Source of the DNA: Paenibacillus agri
GTDB lineage: Bacteria > Bacillota > Bacilli > Paenibacillales > Paenibacillaceae
Direction of reading: 5' to 3'
NCBI RefSeq assembly: GCF_013359945.1
Contig: NZ_JABWCS010000202.1
Coordinates: 62,001-126,000 of the forward strand
DNA: 64,000 nt
Below, one piece after another: positions 26,331 to 35,314 of the stretch. Within the stretch, counting starts at the first letter, position 1, and the number at the start of each line of letters is the position of its first letter. The notes beneath the pieces were generated by a model. That model saw only the letters and a program-made list of their open reading frames with translations. It did not search any database and had not been told where the DNA came from. The position numbers were made by a program, and so were the translations under genes.

Positions 26331-27347
26331 CTAAGCCTCAGCTGTCACTCCGGCCAGCGCTTCGCTCAGCAGTTCAAATGAACGCAGCCGCTTCTCGAAT
26401 GGTTGCACATTCGTGGTTACGATGAATTCGTCAACACCGGATGCTTGATAAAGGTCCAGGAGCTGTTCGCGTACAGTTTCCTGAGTCCCTTTCAAGATTA
26501 CGGCTTCCTTCTCTTCAATTGTGTATTCTTCCTGGCTCTGACGGATAAACTCATCCGCCTGATCCTGACTGGCTACGGTCAGCGATTTTCCGCTGGCCAG
26601 ATGAATTTTGTAGAGCTTCAGTGCACTGGTCAGTTCTTGCGCTTCTTCGGCAGTGTCGGCCACAACCACCGACAGCCCAATAATGGCTTGCGGCTGTTTT
26701 CCATCCGCGGTGTTAAAACCGCTGCGGTACGCCCGAATCGCCTCCAGCGCAACCTCCTGATTCCCGTTGATGAACAGGGAGAACACGTAAGGCAGTCCCA
26801 GCTCTGCGGCAATTTCCGCACTTGCCACACTTGCGCCGAGCACATAAATTTCAGGTGGAGACGCTGGGATCGGACCTGCCTTCACCCCGAACAGCGGATG
26901 ATCTTCCTCAAGTGTGTTGTGTACATATTTCTCAAGCTCTACGATTTTCTCGGTCAATGACGCAGTGCTGGGGGTTCCCTGCTGCAGCGCCTGTGTGCTG
27001 CGGGGAAGTCCTCCGGGTGCGCGTCCGACGCCTAGATCCACCCGACCCGGAGCGAGAGTGGCCAGCACATTGAAGTTTTCCGCCACTTTGTAAGGGCTGT
27101 AATGCTGAAGCATAATGCCGCCTGAACCGATGCGGATGCTCTCGGTCTTGGCCAAGAGATGCGAGATTAGCACCTCCGGTGAAGAACCGGCTACCTGCTC
27201 AGAATCATGATGCTCTGATACCCAGAAACGGCGAAATCCCAGCCGCTCGGATAACTGTGCCAGAGCAATCGTATGCTGAAGGGCCTCCTCTGATGTCTCT
27301 CCTGGATAGATCGGGCTTTGGTCTAATACACTTATCGTTATCGTCAT
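26331..27347 (-). CDS. Luciferase-like flavin monooxygenase, MsnO8/YwcH-like
   Basis: The 338-residue protein belongs to the LLM group 1 (short) subfamily: SVLDQSPIYPGETSEEAL at the N-terminus, RFWVSEHHD, IGSGGIMLQHYSPYKVAENF, and GRVDLGVGRAPGG. It differs clearly from the longer NtaA-type enzyme at 22066. The two flavin monooxygenases in one operon imply two oxidative steps or two substrates. It lies 12 bases after the ABC ATPase gene and upstream of the M20 gene. Substrate unknown. Confidence 0.88.
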   Translation of the reverse strand: MTITISVLDQSPIYPGETSEEALQHTIALAQLSERLGFRRFWVSEHHDSEQVAGSSPEVLISHLLAKTESIRIGSGGIMLQHYSPYKVAENFNVLATLAPGRVDLGVGRAPGGLPRSTQALQQGTPSTASLTEKIVELEKYVHNTLEEDHPLFGVKAGPIPASPPEIYVLGASVASAEIAAELGLPYVFSLFINGNQEVALEAIRAYRSGFNTADGKQPQAIIGLSVVVADTAEEAQELTSALKLYKIHLASGKSLTVASQDQADEFIRQSQEEYTIEEKEAVILKGTQETVREQLLDLYQASGVDEFIVTTNVQPFEKRLRSFELLSEALAGVTAEA

Positions 27348-27359
27348 GGGAAATACCTC

Positions 27360-28112
27360 CTAAATGGAATAATTGAGTTCCGGTGTAATTCGCTTCAGGA
27401 ACTGCTTCGTTCGTTCTTCACGCGGGTGGTTAAAGACCTCGCCAGGTGTACCTTCTTCAACAATGACGCCGCCGTCCATAAAGACCACATGGTTGGCTAC
27501 ATCCCGGGCAAAGCCCATTTCATGCGTCACGACAATCATTGTGATGCCTTCCTTGGCGATTTTGCGGATAACGGCTAACACTTCTCCTACCAGTTCCGGG
27601 TCCAGCGCAGAGGTCGGCTCATCGAACAGGATGACTTCGGGTTCTAACGCGAGTGCACGGGCAATGCCGACACGCTGCTGCTGTCCGCCGGAGAGTTGGC
27701 TAGGATAAGCGTCCAGCTTATTCCCGAGGCCTACTTTTTCCAACAGGGCAATACTCCGCTGCTTGGCGTCCTCCTTGGGAATCTTTTTGACGACCAGCAG
27801 TCCTTCCATCACATTTTCCAGAGCTGTCTTATGTCTGAAAAGATTATATTGCTGAAAGACCATGGCCGTTTTTTGCCGAAGCTGGTGAATGTCCTTCTTA
27901 CGCGCATGTTTGCAATTGACGCTAAAGTCACCAATAGCAATCTCGCCATCACCCGGCTTCTCCAGATAATTCACGCAGCGCAGCAGCGTCGTCTTCCCCG
28001 AACCGCTGGGTCCAAGAATAACGACAACCTCACCTTTGGTCACCGTCAAATTAATGTTATTCAATACCTGATTCCGGCCAAAAGCCTTCGATATATTCGA
28101 CAGCTTGATCAT
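27360..28112 (-). CDS. Amino-acid ABC transporter ATPase (TcyN-like)
   Basis: The 250-residue ATPase has Walker A ([12 protein letters not shown]), the Q-loop ([10 protein letters not shown]), the signature LSGGQQQR and Walker B ([13 protein letters not shown]), as in polar amino-acid importers such as TcyC/TcyN/GlnQ. It starts inside the end of the second permease gene (4-base overlap). With two permeases and a lipoprotein it forms a complete importer. Context suggests cystine or S-modified cysteine as the cargo. Confidence 0.95.
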   Translation of the reverse strand: MIKLSNISKAFGRNQVLNNINLTVTKGEVVVILGPSGSGKTTLLRCVNYLEKPGDGEIAIGDFSVNCKHARKKDIHQLRQKTAMVFQQYNLFRHKTALENVMEGLLVVKKIPKEDAKQRSIALLEKVGLGNKLDAYPSQLSGGQQQRVGIARALALEPEVILFDEPTSALDPELVGEVLAVIRKIAKEGITMIVVTHEMGFARDVANHVVFMDGGVIVEEGTPGEVFNHPREERTKQFLKRITPELNYSI

Positions 28113-28819
28113 ACTACTCCACCTCGATTGTACAGATTGATCCGTTTTTCGATCACGGCTGTCAGTCGCTCAATGAGCACCGTAAGTCCCCAGAAAATAA
28201 GCGCCGCAGCCACATAGGCCTCAAAAAACTTCCAGTTCGTTGAAGCCACAATCTCTGCCTTAGCATTGATGTCCACAACTGATACGGTAAAAGCCAGCGT
28301 TGATCCGTGCAGCATCCCGATAACAGAATTGGACAGGTTGGGCAGACTCGCTGCCAGCGCTTGTGGGAATACAATCCTCCGCAGTGCCTGAGGTGTAGTC
28401 ATACCCACGGAATGAGCCGCTTCGATCTGTCCTCTATCTACTGCCAGCAGACCGGAACGGACCACTTCGGACATATATGCACCCGCAGTGATGGAGAACG
28501 AAATATAGGCAAACCCGATCATCGGCATGTTAACCGACCGGAAGCTCCAGCCAAAGTAGGCTGACAGCCCGTCAATCAGTACCGGGAGTCCAAAATAGAT
28601 CAGCAATAAGTGCGTAAGCATCGGGGTCCCGCGGATAAAGGTGACATACGCCACTGCAATCGGATAGAGGACAGGCACCTTGTAAATGCGGATCAGAGCC
28701 ACCGCCGTACCGATGATGAAACCAACCAAAACGGATACAACCGTGATGTATAGTGTTGTTGGTACAGCGCCCAGCAGCTGCACGAAGGCGGTCCATATAA
28801 ATGACGGGTCCAGCTTCAC
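28109..28819 (-). CDS. Amino-acid ABC transporter permease (TcyM-like)
   Basis: The 236-residue inner-membrane subunit has about five helices and the HisM/GlnP-type coupling motif ([23 protein letters not shown]). It overlaps the preceding permease gene by four bases and the ATPase gene by four, so the set is translationally coupled. The two permeases probably form a heterodimer, as TcyL-TcyM does in Bacillus subtilis. Confidence 0.93.
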   Translation of the reverse strand: MKLDPSFIWTAFVQLLGAVPTTLYITVVSVLVGFIIGTAVALIRIYKVPVLYPIAVAYVTFIRGTPMLTHLLLIYFGLPVLIDGLSAYFGWSFRSVNMPMIGFAYISFSITAGAYMSEVVRSGLLAVDRGQIEAAHSVGMTTPQALRRIVFPQALAASLPNLSNSVIGMLHGSTLAFTVSVVDINAKAEIVASTNWKFFEAYVAAALIFWGLTVLIERLTAVIEKRINLYNRGGVV

Positions 28820-29601
28820 AGGCCGACGCCTCCTTTACCAGATTCCAGCTCGGCAATGATACGCCGGAAGGATTTGTTCTTTTGAATACCAAACGTTCTC
28901 TTCTCCGGGTTATCCCGCACCTCATGCCGCATCAGGCGACGTTCTGCCACGAGGAGAAGCTTCTCGATCGTAAAGCTAATAACCAGATAAATCAGGGCAA
29001 GCGCGAGATAAGCCTCGATAAAATGCTGTGTCAATGCGCCCAGCGTCTGCGCCTTCCCCGTCATTTCCATAACCCCGAGCGTAAAGGCCAACGAAGTATC
29101 CTTCAGCAATGCCAGAACGAGATTGGAAAAGACAGGTACGGCAATAGCTAACGCCTGTGGCAATATAATTCTTGTAAATGCCTGAAAGCCGGTCATCCCC
29201 GTGGCATATGCGGCCTCTACCTGCCCTTTGTCCACGGCCATCACGGAAGCCCGAATCATTTCTGACATGAACGCCCCCGTATGCAGGCCATAGGTCAGAA
29301 TGACAAAGAACAGTACCGGTGCACGTGTGACATCAATATGGACGAGCTTCAGAATTTCAGGCAGCCCGTAATAGAACAAGAATAGTTGGATCAGCACCGG
29401 TGTTCCCCGGAAAAAGGAAATATAGATCTCCGACAAGTTCTTCAGTACGGGTACCTTGTACAATCGGGGAAGGGCCACGAAAAACCCGACAATGATTCCG
29501 GAGACCAATGCACAGACCACTATCAGAAGCGTGATGCCTAAAGTGGACAGCAGCTTCGGCAAAAACGATAAAACAAAACTTATATCAAACGGTGCACCCA
29601 T
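28816..29601 (-). CDS. Amino-acid ABC transporter permease (TcyL-like)
   Basis: The 261-residue membrane protein has the same fold as its neighbour and its own coupling motif (EAAYATGMTGFQAFTRIILPQ). A longer charged C-terminal tail follows the last helix (AERRLMRHEVRDNPEKR). The ATG at 29601 follows GGGAGGG. It lies 36 bases downstream of the substrate-binding lipoprotein gene, consistent with one operon. Confidence 0.93.
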   Translation of the reverse strand: MGAPFDISFVLSFLPKLLSTLGITLLIVVCALVSGIIVGFFVALPRLYKVPVLKNLSEIYISFFRGTPVLIQLFLFYYGLPEILKLVHIDVTRAPVLFFVILTYGLHTGAFMSEMIRASVMAVDKGQVEAAYATGMTGFQAFTRIILPQALAIAVPVFSNLVLALLKDTSLAFTLGVMEMTGKAQTLGALTQHFIEAYLALALIYLVISFTIEKLLLVAERRLMRHEVRDNPEKRTFGIQKNKSFRRIIAELESGKGGVGL

Positions 29602-29637
29602 TAAGACACCCTCCCTTCCCCTGTGTAGGGATGCTGA

Positions 29638-30501
29638 TTAGTTTACTGTGTCAGAAGTCACGTCCGCACCAAGCCATTCCGTGCTCAGTTTTTTCAGTGT
29701 CCCATCTGCTCTCAGGTCCTTGATCGCTCCATCAATTGCATCGGACAGCTTCTGCTCATCTGCATCATCCTTGCGGAGAACATACAGAATGTCAGCGGAG
29801 GACAATCCATCGCCCACAGCCTTCAGCTTGCTCTGCGGGTCAATCACCGGCAGTACAAAATCCGCGGCAAGCGTTGCATCCACCCGTCCAGTGGTCACCT
29901 GATTGACGGTATCGTTAGCAGCACCATTTTGGTAAACAATATTGATGGCATTGTCATGATCCTTGTTATAGTTCTCCACGATCTGCGCCTGTGCACTGGT
30001 CGCTCCGACCAGGACCTTCTTGCCTTTGAGATCATCCAGTGTTTTGATAGAGTCGTTAGACTTATCTACTACGATCCGGTTTCTCCAGTGCCCATAAGCT
30101 TCTTTGTTGAACAGATATTTCTCTTCACGTTCCGGGTTCTTCTCCATAACGTGTGCTACCAGATCAATTTTCTTCGTTTCCAGACTCAGCAGCAGGTTGC
30201 TAAAGTCCATAGTCTGGAACTCGAACTCGTATTGCGGCAAATGCTCGTCGATAGCTTTTAACAGCTCGACATCAAAACCTGTTAGCTTACCATTCTCGTC
30301 AATGAAGCAGACCTTTGGAAATTTAGTGCCTGTCCCCACTATAATTTTGGTTACCGGTGTGTTAGCGGCCGCCTCTGTCTTTCCGCCTTCCGGTGCAGCA
30401 GCTGAATTTCCTTCCTTGCTGTTTGTGCTGTTGTTAGAGCCGCAACCCGTGGCCGCCAGTGCCAATACTAGTATCGATGTCAGTGCGAATGTCTTCTTCA
30501 T
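29638..30501 (-). CDS. Amino-acid-binding lipoprotein of the ABC importer (TcyJ/K-like)
   Basis: The 287-residue type-3 solute-binding protein carries a lipoprotein signal (LALAATGC, lipidated Cys at 20) and a Ser/Asn/Gly/Ala linker, then the two-lobed domain (VCFIDENGKLTGFDVELLKAI; FQTMDFSNLLLSLETKKIDL). A Cys (VCFIDE) occupies the position where relatives often have VGF. The ribosome site is AAGGGGA. The Bacillus subtilis ytmI operon has two such proteins (TcyJ and TcyK); here there is one. Confidence 0.93.
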   Translation of the reverse strand: MKKTFALTSILVLALAATGCGSNNSTNSKEGNSAAAPEGGKTEAAANTPVTKIIVGTGTKFPKVCFIDENGKLTGFDVELLKAIDEHLPQYEFEFQTMDFSNLLLSLETKKIDLVAHVMEKNPEREEKYLFNKEAYGHWRNRIVVDKSNDSIKTLDDLKGKKVLVGATSAQAQIVENYNKDHDNAINIVYQNGAANDTVNQVTTGRVDATLAADFVLPVIDPQSKLKAVGDGLSSADILYVLRKDDADEQKLSDAIDGAIKDLRADGTLKKLSTEWLGADVTSDTVN

Positions 30502-30518
30502 CTTTATATCCCCTTTTA

Positions 30519-31025
30519 TTAAATAGTCTGTTGTTTGTATTGGAGCGTTTTTTTCAAAAGGTACATCAAGCCGTCCCCGTCTCGTCCTTCCAATTCCATG
30601 AACCGTTCGTATCCGCGACGCTCATACATCTGGACCAGCCAGGGATGCTTCTTGGCTGTTGCCAGGGTCACGGCAGAGGAGCCCAGGCGGTCATGAATGA
30701 TATGCTCTTCCACCCAATCCAGCAGCTTGCCTCCATAGCCCTGCCCGCTGTAATTCGGATCGACGGCGAACCATTTGACGAAAGGGATACCGGTACGCTG
30801 ACTAATCTCATCTTCCTTGGAGAGTGTGACTGTCCCCAGGATAGCTCCGTCCTTCTCTAATACATAACACTCATTGAGCGTTATATTCTCTTGGACCAGA
30901 GCCAAATCGGCGGTAGCTGCCGGCCAGTGCAGCCCGAGCTCACGGATCAGATGATAGGCGCGATATATTATATCTACCAATTGCTCCGCATCCTTAAGAT
31001 CTGCCTGTCGAAATACCTCGCTCAT
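30519..31025 (-). CDS. GNAT N-acetyltransferase (SnaA/YtmI-like by context)
   Basis: The 168-residue protein shows GNAT motifs: KWFAVDPNYSGQGYGGKLLDWVE (acetyl-CoA loop QGYGG) and TLATAKKHPWLVQMYERRGYERF. The start is the ATG at 31025 (MSEVFRQADL), after GGGAGGACAGAGG. As the first enzyme gene after the regulator and directly before the importer, it matches the position of ytmI, whose product SnaA acetylates S-(2-succino)cysteine before C-S cleavage. The specific substrate here is inferred from that parallel. Confidence 0.87.
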   Translation of the reverse strand: MSEVFRQADLKDAEQLVDIIYRAYHLIRELGLHWPAATADLALVQENITLNECYVLEKDGAILGTVTLSKEDEISQRTGIPFVKWFAVDPNYSGQGYGGKLLDWVEEHIIHDRLGSSAVTLATAKKHPWLVQMYERRGYERFMELEGRDGDGLMYLLKKTLQYKQQTI

Positions 31026-31071
31026 CCTCTGTCCTCCCACCTTTTAATTTTATAATCCCCATCGATTTAGT

Positions 31072-31115
31072 AGTGATTATGTGCAATTAACTTTATCACT
31101 GCATGACCGCCATGC
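31072..31115. promoter_or_regulatory. Inverted repeats upstream of the S-compound operon
   Basis: GCATG-ACCGC-CATGC (31101-31115) has the T-N11-A form of a LysR-type site. AGTGAT (31072-31077) and ATCACT (31095-31100) form a second dyad. Both lie in the 113 bases between the LysR gene and the acetyltransferase gene, where an activator of the operon would bind. No consensus promoter is obvious. Confidence 0.4.
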
Positions 31116-31138
31116 GCTAATAGAGTTTTTCTATTCAT

Positions 31139-32032
31139 TTATACAATTAGTTGATTCTTTGGACTGACCGCGCCCTCTTCCAGCAATGTGGAAATGAATT
31201 CAGCGTTCTCACCATTCAGGGTGATCAGGCTGGTACGCAGGGATATTCCTGCAGTCTCGGCAATCTGCACGGGAATCAGCTTCCCGGCAGCCACTTCCTC
31301 TTCTGTGCTGAGGGCTGGCAAGAAGCAAATTCCGGCTTTCTTAATCACTAGCTTCTTGGCTGTCTCCAGATTATCTACTTGGTACAAAATATTCGGCGGC
31401 TGTTCCAAACTCTCAAAAACGCGATGCAGCCTTAGCCAATCCAGGGACCCGCACTCGAAAAATACCAGCGGCTCATTGCGGATATCCTGTATCGAAGCCC
31501 GCCCTGCACCAGCCAAACGATGACCTTCATGGACATAGAGAGAGATCGGATCGTCGCAGAACGGATAAGCTTGAAAAGCCGGATTCACAACTTTACGGAT
31601 AAAAGCAAGATCAATATCTTTCGACTTCAGCTTCTCGATCAGATGCTCGGTGGAGGCTGTGGTCACTTTAAAATTCATATGTGGATAGCACTCTTTGAGA
31701 TGAGGCAGCAGACGTGGCAATAAATAATTGGCCACCGATACGGTACTGCCAATGCGCAGCTCGTTAGGAATTCTGCCTTTCGATTGGAGCTGATGCTTAC
31801 CCTTCTGATAGGTTTGCAGAATCTGCTGTGCGTACGGAAGGAACTGTCTGCCTTTATCCGTAAGATGAATCACTTTGCCCAGTCGGTCGAACAGCCTGTT
31901 ATCAAGCTCCCGTTCCAGAGACTGAATTCGAGCCGTAACCGTAGGCTGAGAGATAAAAAGGACATCCGCTGCCTTGTTAAAGCTGCCATAATGATTGATA
32001 TAGACAAAGGCTTCAATATTTTCGATGTTCAC
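31139..32032 (-). CDS. LysR-family regulator (YtlI/CysL-like position)
   Basis: The 297-residue protein has the LysR helix-turn-helix (NIEAFVYINHYGSFNKAADVLF, SQPTVTARIQSLERELDNRLF) and a two-lobed effector domain. The GTG at 32032 is chosen because GGGGGAG lies five bases upstream; the ATG at 32068 has no ribosome site. It precedes the S-compound operon on the same strand and is divergent from a GNAT gene. In Bacillus subtilis the LysR protein YtlI activates the equivalent operon when sulfur is scarce, though there it is divergently oriented. Confidence 0.88.
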   Translation of the reverse strand: MNIENIEAFVYINHYGSFNKAADVLFISQPTVTARIQSLERELDNRLFDRLGKVIHLTDKGRQFLPYAQQILQTYQKGKHQLQSKGRIPNELRIGSTVSVANYLLPRLLPHLKECYPHMNFKVTTASTEHLIEKLKSKDIDLAFIRKVVNPAFQAYPFCDDPISLYVHEGHRLAGAGRASIQDIRNEPLVFFECGSLDWLRLHRVFESLEQPPNILYQVDNLETAKKLVIKKAGICFLPALSTEEEVAAGKLIPVQIAETAGISLRTSLITLNGENAEFISTLLEEGAVSPKNQLIV

Positions 32033-32296
32033 TTGAGCTCCCCCATTCACGTTTTGCGATAATTTCAATTATTCCAATGGATTAACAATGAATTAAGACC
32101 GCAACGACCTATAGAGATTTTGTATCTATCTTAGTCATCCCTCATTTTTTTGTCAACGGATTTTCGTTTTGTCTTTCATTTCAAATTGAATTTTTCAATT
32201 TATTAATCAAAATTGTTAAATGCCACTTATATCTATCGGGATTTAGTATTATAATCGTTTTTACAAAAGAATATAGTCAAACAAAGGAGGCACCGT

Positions 32297-32842
32297 ATGG
32301 GTCATATACATGAAGTGAGTGTTCGTGAAGCCACAGCGCAGGATCGTGAGGCTATCGCCGAATTGATGCTGGAGGCTTACAGCCAATATGCAGCTGTTAT
32401 GCCGGAACTATCCTGGAAAGAATACAGCAGCTCCATCCGGGAATCCGCCTACGGCGACCGACCTAAAGCACGGATCATTGCCGAAATAGATGGGCAGATT
32501 GTAGGCAGTGTACAGTTGTTCCTCTCCTCAGAGGCAGCTTACGGCAAGCCTGAGCTTGGGATCGAATCTCCCATTATTCGCCTGCTTGCGGTTTCCCCCA
32601 ATGCCCGGGGACGGGGAATTGCTACCCTTCTAATTCAGGAATCGATTCGACGGAGCCTCGAACTTGGAGCAAGCACTCTAAATCTGCACACCTCCGATAT
32701 GATGGCGTCAGCGATTCAGCTGTATGAAAAGCTGGGCTTCCAGCGGGCCTATGAGACAGATATTGACAACGGGGATCATCTAGTTAAGGGCTTCCGCCTG
32801 GATTTGGATCAGCTGCAATTCCGGCAAAATGCTGTATCTTAA
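32297..32842 (+). CDS. GNAT N-acetyltransferase
   Basis: The 181-residue protein has the acetyl-CoA loop in VSPNARGRGIATLLIQE and a late QLYEKLGFQR motif, in canonical GNAT order. It is divergent from the LysR gene. AAAGGAGG lies eight bases upstream of the ATG, and TATAAT at 32250-32255 gives a likely -10 with a poor -35. It could be a second target of the LysR protein or an unrelated acetyltransferase. Substrate not predictable. Confidence 0.88.
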   Translation: MGHIHEVSVREATAQDREAIAELMLEAYSQYAAVMPELSWKEYSSSIRESAYGDRPKARIIAEIDGQIVGSVQLFLSSEAAYGKPELGIESPIIRLLAVSPNARGRGIATLLIQESIRRSLELGASTLNLHTSDMMASAIQLYEKLGFQRAYETDIDNGDHLVKGFRLDLDQLQFRQNAVS

Positions 32843-32927
32843 GGCACACCTTTAGACCCAGTAATCAGAAACTATCCTGCCAGGGAGCATTTTTCTGAAC
32901 GTCATTAACCACTGTGTCACATACACA

Positions 32928-32974
32928 AAAGGGTACTCCGAAGCCATTCAAGGCTTGTGGAATACCCTTTTTTT
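32928..32974 (+). terminator. Terminator after the GNAT gene
   Basis: AAAGGGTACTCC (32928-32939) pairs with GGAATACCCTTT (32959-32970, one mismatch) and a T-run follows. Confidence 0.85.
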
Positions 32975-32999
32975 ATTAGATGAACAAAAGAAAATAACG

Positions 33000-33240
33000 G
33001 TAAGCGAGAAGGAGCGAAGGGGGAAATTTGGAACTGTAGGAGCGATAGCGCCCAGCCTAAAAGCTTTCCGAAGGAAAGCTCGCATCGGAAGCATAAGCTC
33101 TCCGGATTTCAACCGCTAGAAGCGGTTATAAATAAGATATCTGGGACAACAGCGGCCGGAAGTCCAAACATTCCACCGTAGTGACGACCGAGCCTTGCGT
33201 TCGGTTCTTAAGTTCGTCTTAGATAGCATTTGAAACGGTC
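33000..33240 (+). repeat. Interspersed repeat element, copy 2
   Basis: Contains GCGAGAAGGAGCGAAGGGGG, GGAACTGTAGGAGCGATAGCG-type sequence, the perfect hairpin AGCTTTCC-GAA-GGAAAGCT, and AACCGC-TAGAA-GCGGTT. The same blocks recur at 50270-50485 and, in reverse, at 20640-20820. The stretch 32975-33320 holds no gene. Confidence 0.75.
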
Positions 33241-33320
33241 CGCCTTTTCTGGCAAAATTGAATCTATGACATGCAGGCGCTTCGTTAGAGAGTCTACATA
33301 ATAGAAAAGGGGCTTTACCC

Positions 33321-33974
33321 ATGGATTTTACAGCAATCGATTTTGAAACGGCCAACGCCAGCCGATCCAGTGCCTGCGCACTAGGACTTGTAGAGGTTCG
33401 CGGCGGCCTCATTACAGCAGAGCACTCCTGGCTCATTGATCCGCAGCAGCGGTTCGATGGCTGGAACATCGCCATTCATGGCATCACCCCGTCTATGGTA
33501 GCCGGGCAGCCTACTTTTTCCGAGCTATGGCCTACGCTGGAACCACTGCTGCAAGGACAGATTATAGTAGCGCACAACGCTTCTTTTGACATGAGCGTTC
33601 TGCGGTATTGCCTTGACGGTGCTTATCTCGATTATCCGGTGTTTCAATATCTATGTACCTATGTACTGGGCAAAAAAATGCTGGGTGATCTGCCCTCCCA
33701 TAAGCTGAATGTGATCTCAGAGCATTTTGACATTCCGCTCAAGCACCATGACGCTCTTGATGATGCCCGCGCCGCAGCTTCGATCCTGCTCAAGCTGATG
33801 GAACGGGAGGAGCAGCATGATCCGCTGCTTCTGGCCGGCGCACAAGGTTATGCAAGCGGAACGATGTATCCCGGCGGGTACACGCCCTTCTCCGCTCCCA
33901 AGAAGCCGAAGAAAAGTGCGCGTAAGAAGGACAGTGTTGGCAAATCGGCAACGTCGATCAATTCTTTTATATAA
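33321..33974 (+). CDS. 3'-5' exonuclease, DnaQ/DEDDh family
   Basis: The 217-residue protein carries the DEDDh motifs in order: AIDFETAN (Asp and Glu at about 7-9), AHNASFDMSVL (Asp), and HHDALDDARAAA (His and Asp). The exonuclease domain fills about residues 1-175, followed by a basic Lys/Arg-rich tail (PKKPKKSARKK) likely to contact nucleic acid. It is probably a stand-alone proofreading or repair nuclease. AAAAGGGG lies upstream of the ATG. It converges with yhaM onto a shared terminator. Confidence 0.92.
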   Translation: MDFTAIDFETANASRSSACALGLVEVRGGLITAEHSWLIDPQQRFDGWNIAIHGITPSMVAGQPTFSELWPTLEPLLQGQIIVAHNASFDMSVLRYCLDGAYLDYPVFQYLCTYVLGKKMLGDLPSHKLNVISEHFDIPLKHHDALDDARAAASILLKLMEREEQHDPLLLAGAQGYASGTMYPGGYTPFSAPKKPKKSARKKDSVGKSATSINSFI

Positions 33975-34002
33975 AGTTTTTCTATAATTCCATCTATCAT
34001 CT

Positions 34003-34034
34003 TAAAAAAGAACCCCCGAACATTCGGGGGTTCT
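34003..34034. terminator. Bidirectional terminator between exonuclease and yhaM
   Basis: AGAACCCCCG and CGGGGGTTCT form a 10-bp perfect stem with AAAAAA on the left side, serving mainly the minus-strand gene. Confidence 0.88.
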
Positions 34035-34040
34035 GTCTTA

Positions 34041-34997
34041 TCAAATTTTCAACCGGTAAACCGCTTTGTTCTCCAGCCCTCGAATGAATGGCGTCCATTC
34101 CTCCGTCTCAGGTGTCGTATCCAGCGCATCTTCTACCATTTGCAGTTTGGCATCCAGCGCATCAATATGATGCAGAGCCACCGCTTCGGCCGTTTGCGGC
34201 TGAACAGGACTTCCCCATTCACCCAAATTATGGTGCGACAAGACTAGATGCTGTAGCGCCATCACTTTTTCTGATTCCAAATCCAGACCGGTGCGGATCG
34301 CCGCCTCTGTAATCCAGTTGGAAGCCATGGAGATGTGGCCGATCAGCTTACCCTGCACGCTATAATCCGATACGATCCCGAGCTGCGAGATCATTTCCTC
34401 CGGCTTGGCGATATCATGAAGAATGATGCCGGCTTTGAGTAGATCCGGATTCAGGAACGGACGCTGCTTGCAGAGAAAGTCACCGATCTCCAGCATACGG
34501 ACCATATGATAAGCAAGCCCGGCGAAATAGGCATGGTGATGCGTTTTGGCCGCCGGATAATGCATAAGTTTCTCTTCCACCTTGCCCACACAAAACGATA
34601 CAATACCAGCGATATCTGGATCAGCGATACTATTCATCGCGTTCTTGATCGTGTGAACCAGATCTACAGGCCGAATCGGAGCAGAGCGGATAAAATCCGT
34701 CAGCGCTATGCCGTCAGCTTCATTAACCGGTCGGATCTTAGTAATCTTCACCTGTAGCTTCTCGCGATACGTATGGGCAATCCCCCGAATCTTCACCAGT
34801 GACATTGGGAAAAAAGTTTCTTTGTCCGTCGCGCTAACATCCCAGTACTTCGCGGTCAGCTGCCCGCTGGAATCGCCGAGAACAATATCAAAATAATCCT
34901 TTGGAGGAGTACCGTTTGTTTGTTTAACTGCCAGCTCCCGCAAAATATAATAGCCGACAAATTCATCCTGTGGAGCGAGTTGTTTAATAAGTGTCAT
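34041..34997 (-). CDS. yhaM: 3'-5' exoribonuclease YhaM
   Basis: The 318-residue protein joins an OB-fold nucleic-acid-binding domain (about 10-100) to an HD domain (ILHDIAKPEE with His-Asp at about 193-194, and later HLVLSHHNLGEWG). YhaM trims RNA and DNA from the 3' end and takes part in mRNA turnover in Bacilli. The start is the ATG at 34997 (MTLIKQLAPQDEF), after GGGAGG; the frame to 35021 is untranslated. Single gene with a strong terminator. Confidence 0.93.
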   Translation of the reverse strand: MTLIKQLAPQDEFVGYYILRELAVKQTNGTPPKDYFDIVLGDSSGQLTAKYWDVSATDKETFFPMSLVKIRGIAHTYREKLQVKITKIRPVNEADGIALTDFIRSAPIRPVDLVHTIKNAMNSIADPDIAGIVSFCVGKVEEKLMHYPAAKTHHHAYFAGLAYHMVRMLEIGDFLCKQRPFLNPDLLKAGIILHDIAKPEEMISQLGIVSDYSVQGKLIGHISMASNWITEAAIRTGLDLESEKVMALQHLVLSHHNLGEWGSPVQPQTAEAVALHHIDALDAKLQMVEDALDTTPETEEWTPFIRGLENKAVYRLKI

Positions 34998-35314
34998 GTT
35001 GAAGCCTCCCATTAATAACAAGCCTGGGGCCTGCTGTATATAATACTGTTAGACACTCACCTCCTGAAACCCTTTAAAACTATTATATTACCGTCTGCCT
35101 GCAAATTTGTCCAAAAGTTAAAGACCTCAGGATACAGCCAAATTCAGGGTACCGTCGGTGCATGCAACTGTAGGTGAATCTACAATTTTGCTTTCACATT
35201 GTTCCATTACACTAATCGCCAGTATATCTAGAATATATAAAATAAAAGGGGCTGCCCAGGCCGCTTTACTGGCCTGAAACAACCCCTTGCTACAAAATAA
35301 CAATTAACTACGCC
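34998..35314. other. Intergenic region upstream of yhaM, with terminator 35246-35288
   Basis: AAGGGG...CAGGCC...GGCCTG...CCCCTT forms a strong hairpin, followed on the minus strand by TTTTATTTT; it ends the FMN-protein transcript. The rest holds the yhaM upstream region; TATAAT-like sequence is present (complement of about 35083-35090) but no clear -35. Confidence 0.75.

Noticed and set aside
34998-35080. Very short ORF (14 codons, GTG after AGGAGGT) upstream of yhaM
   Set aside because: The start codon is too close to the ribosome site and the product is nondescript. It could be a chance occurrence.
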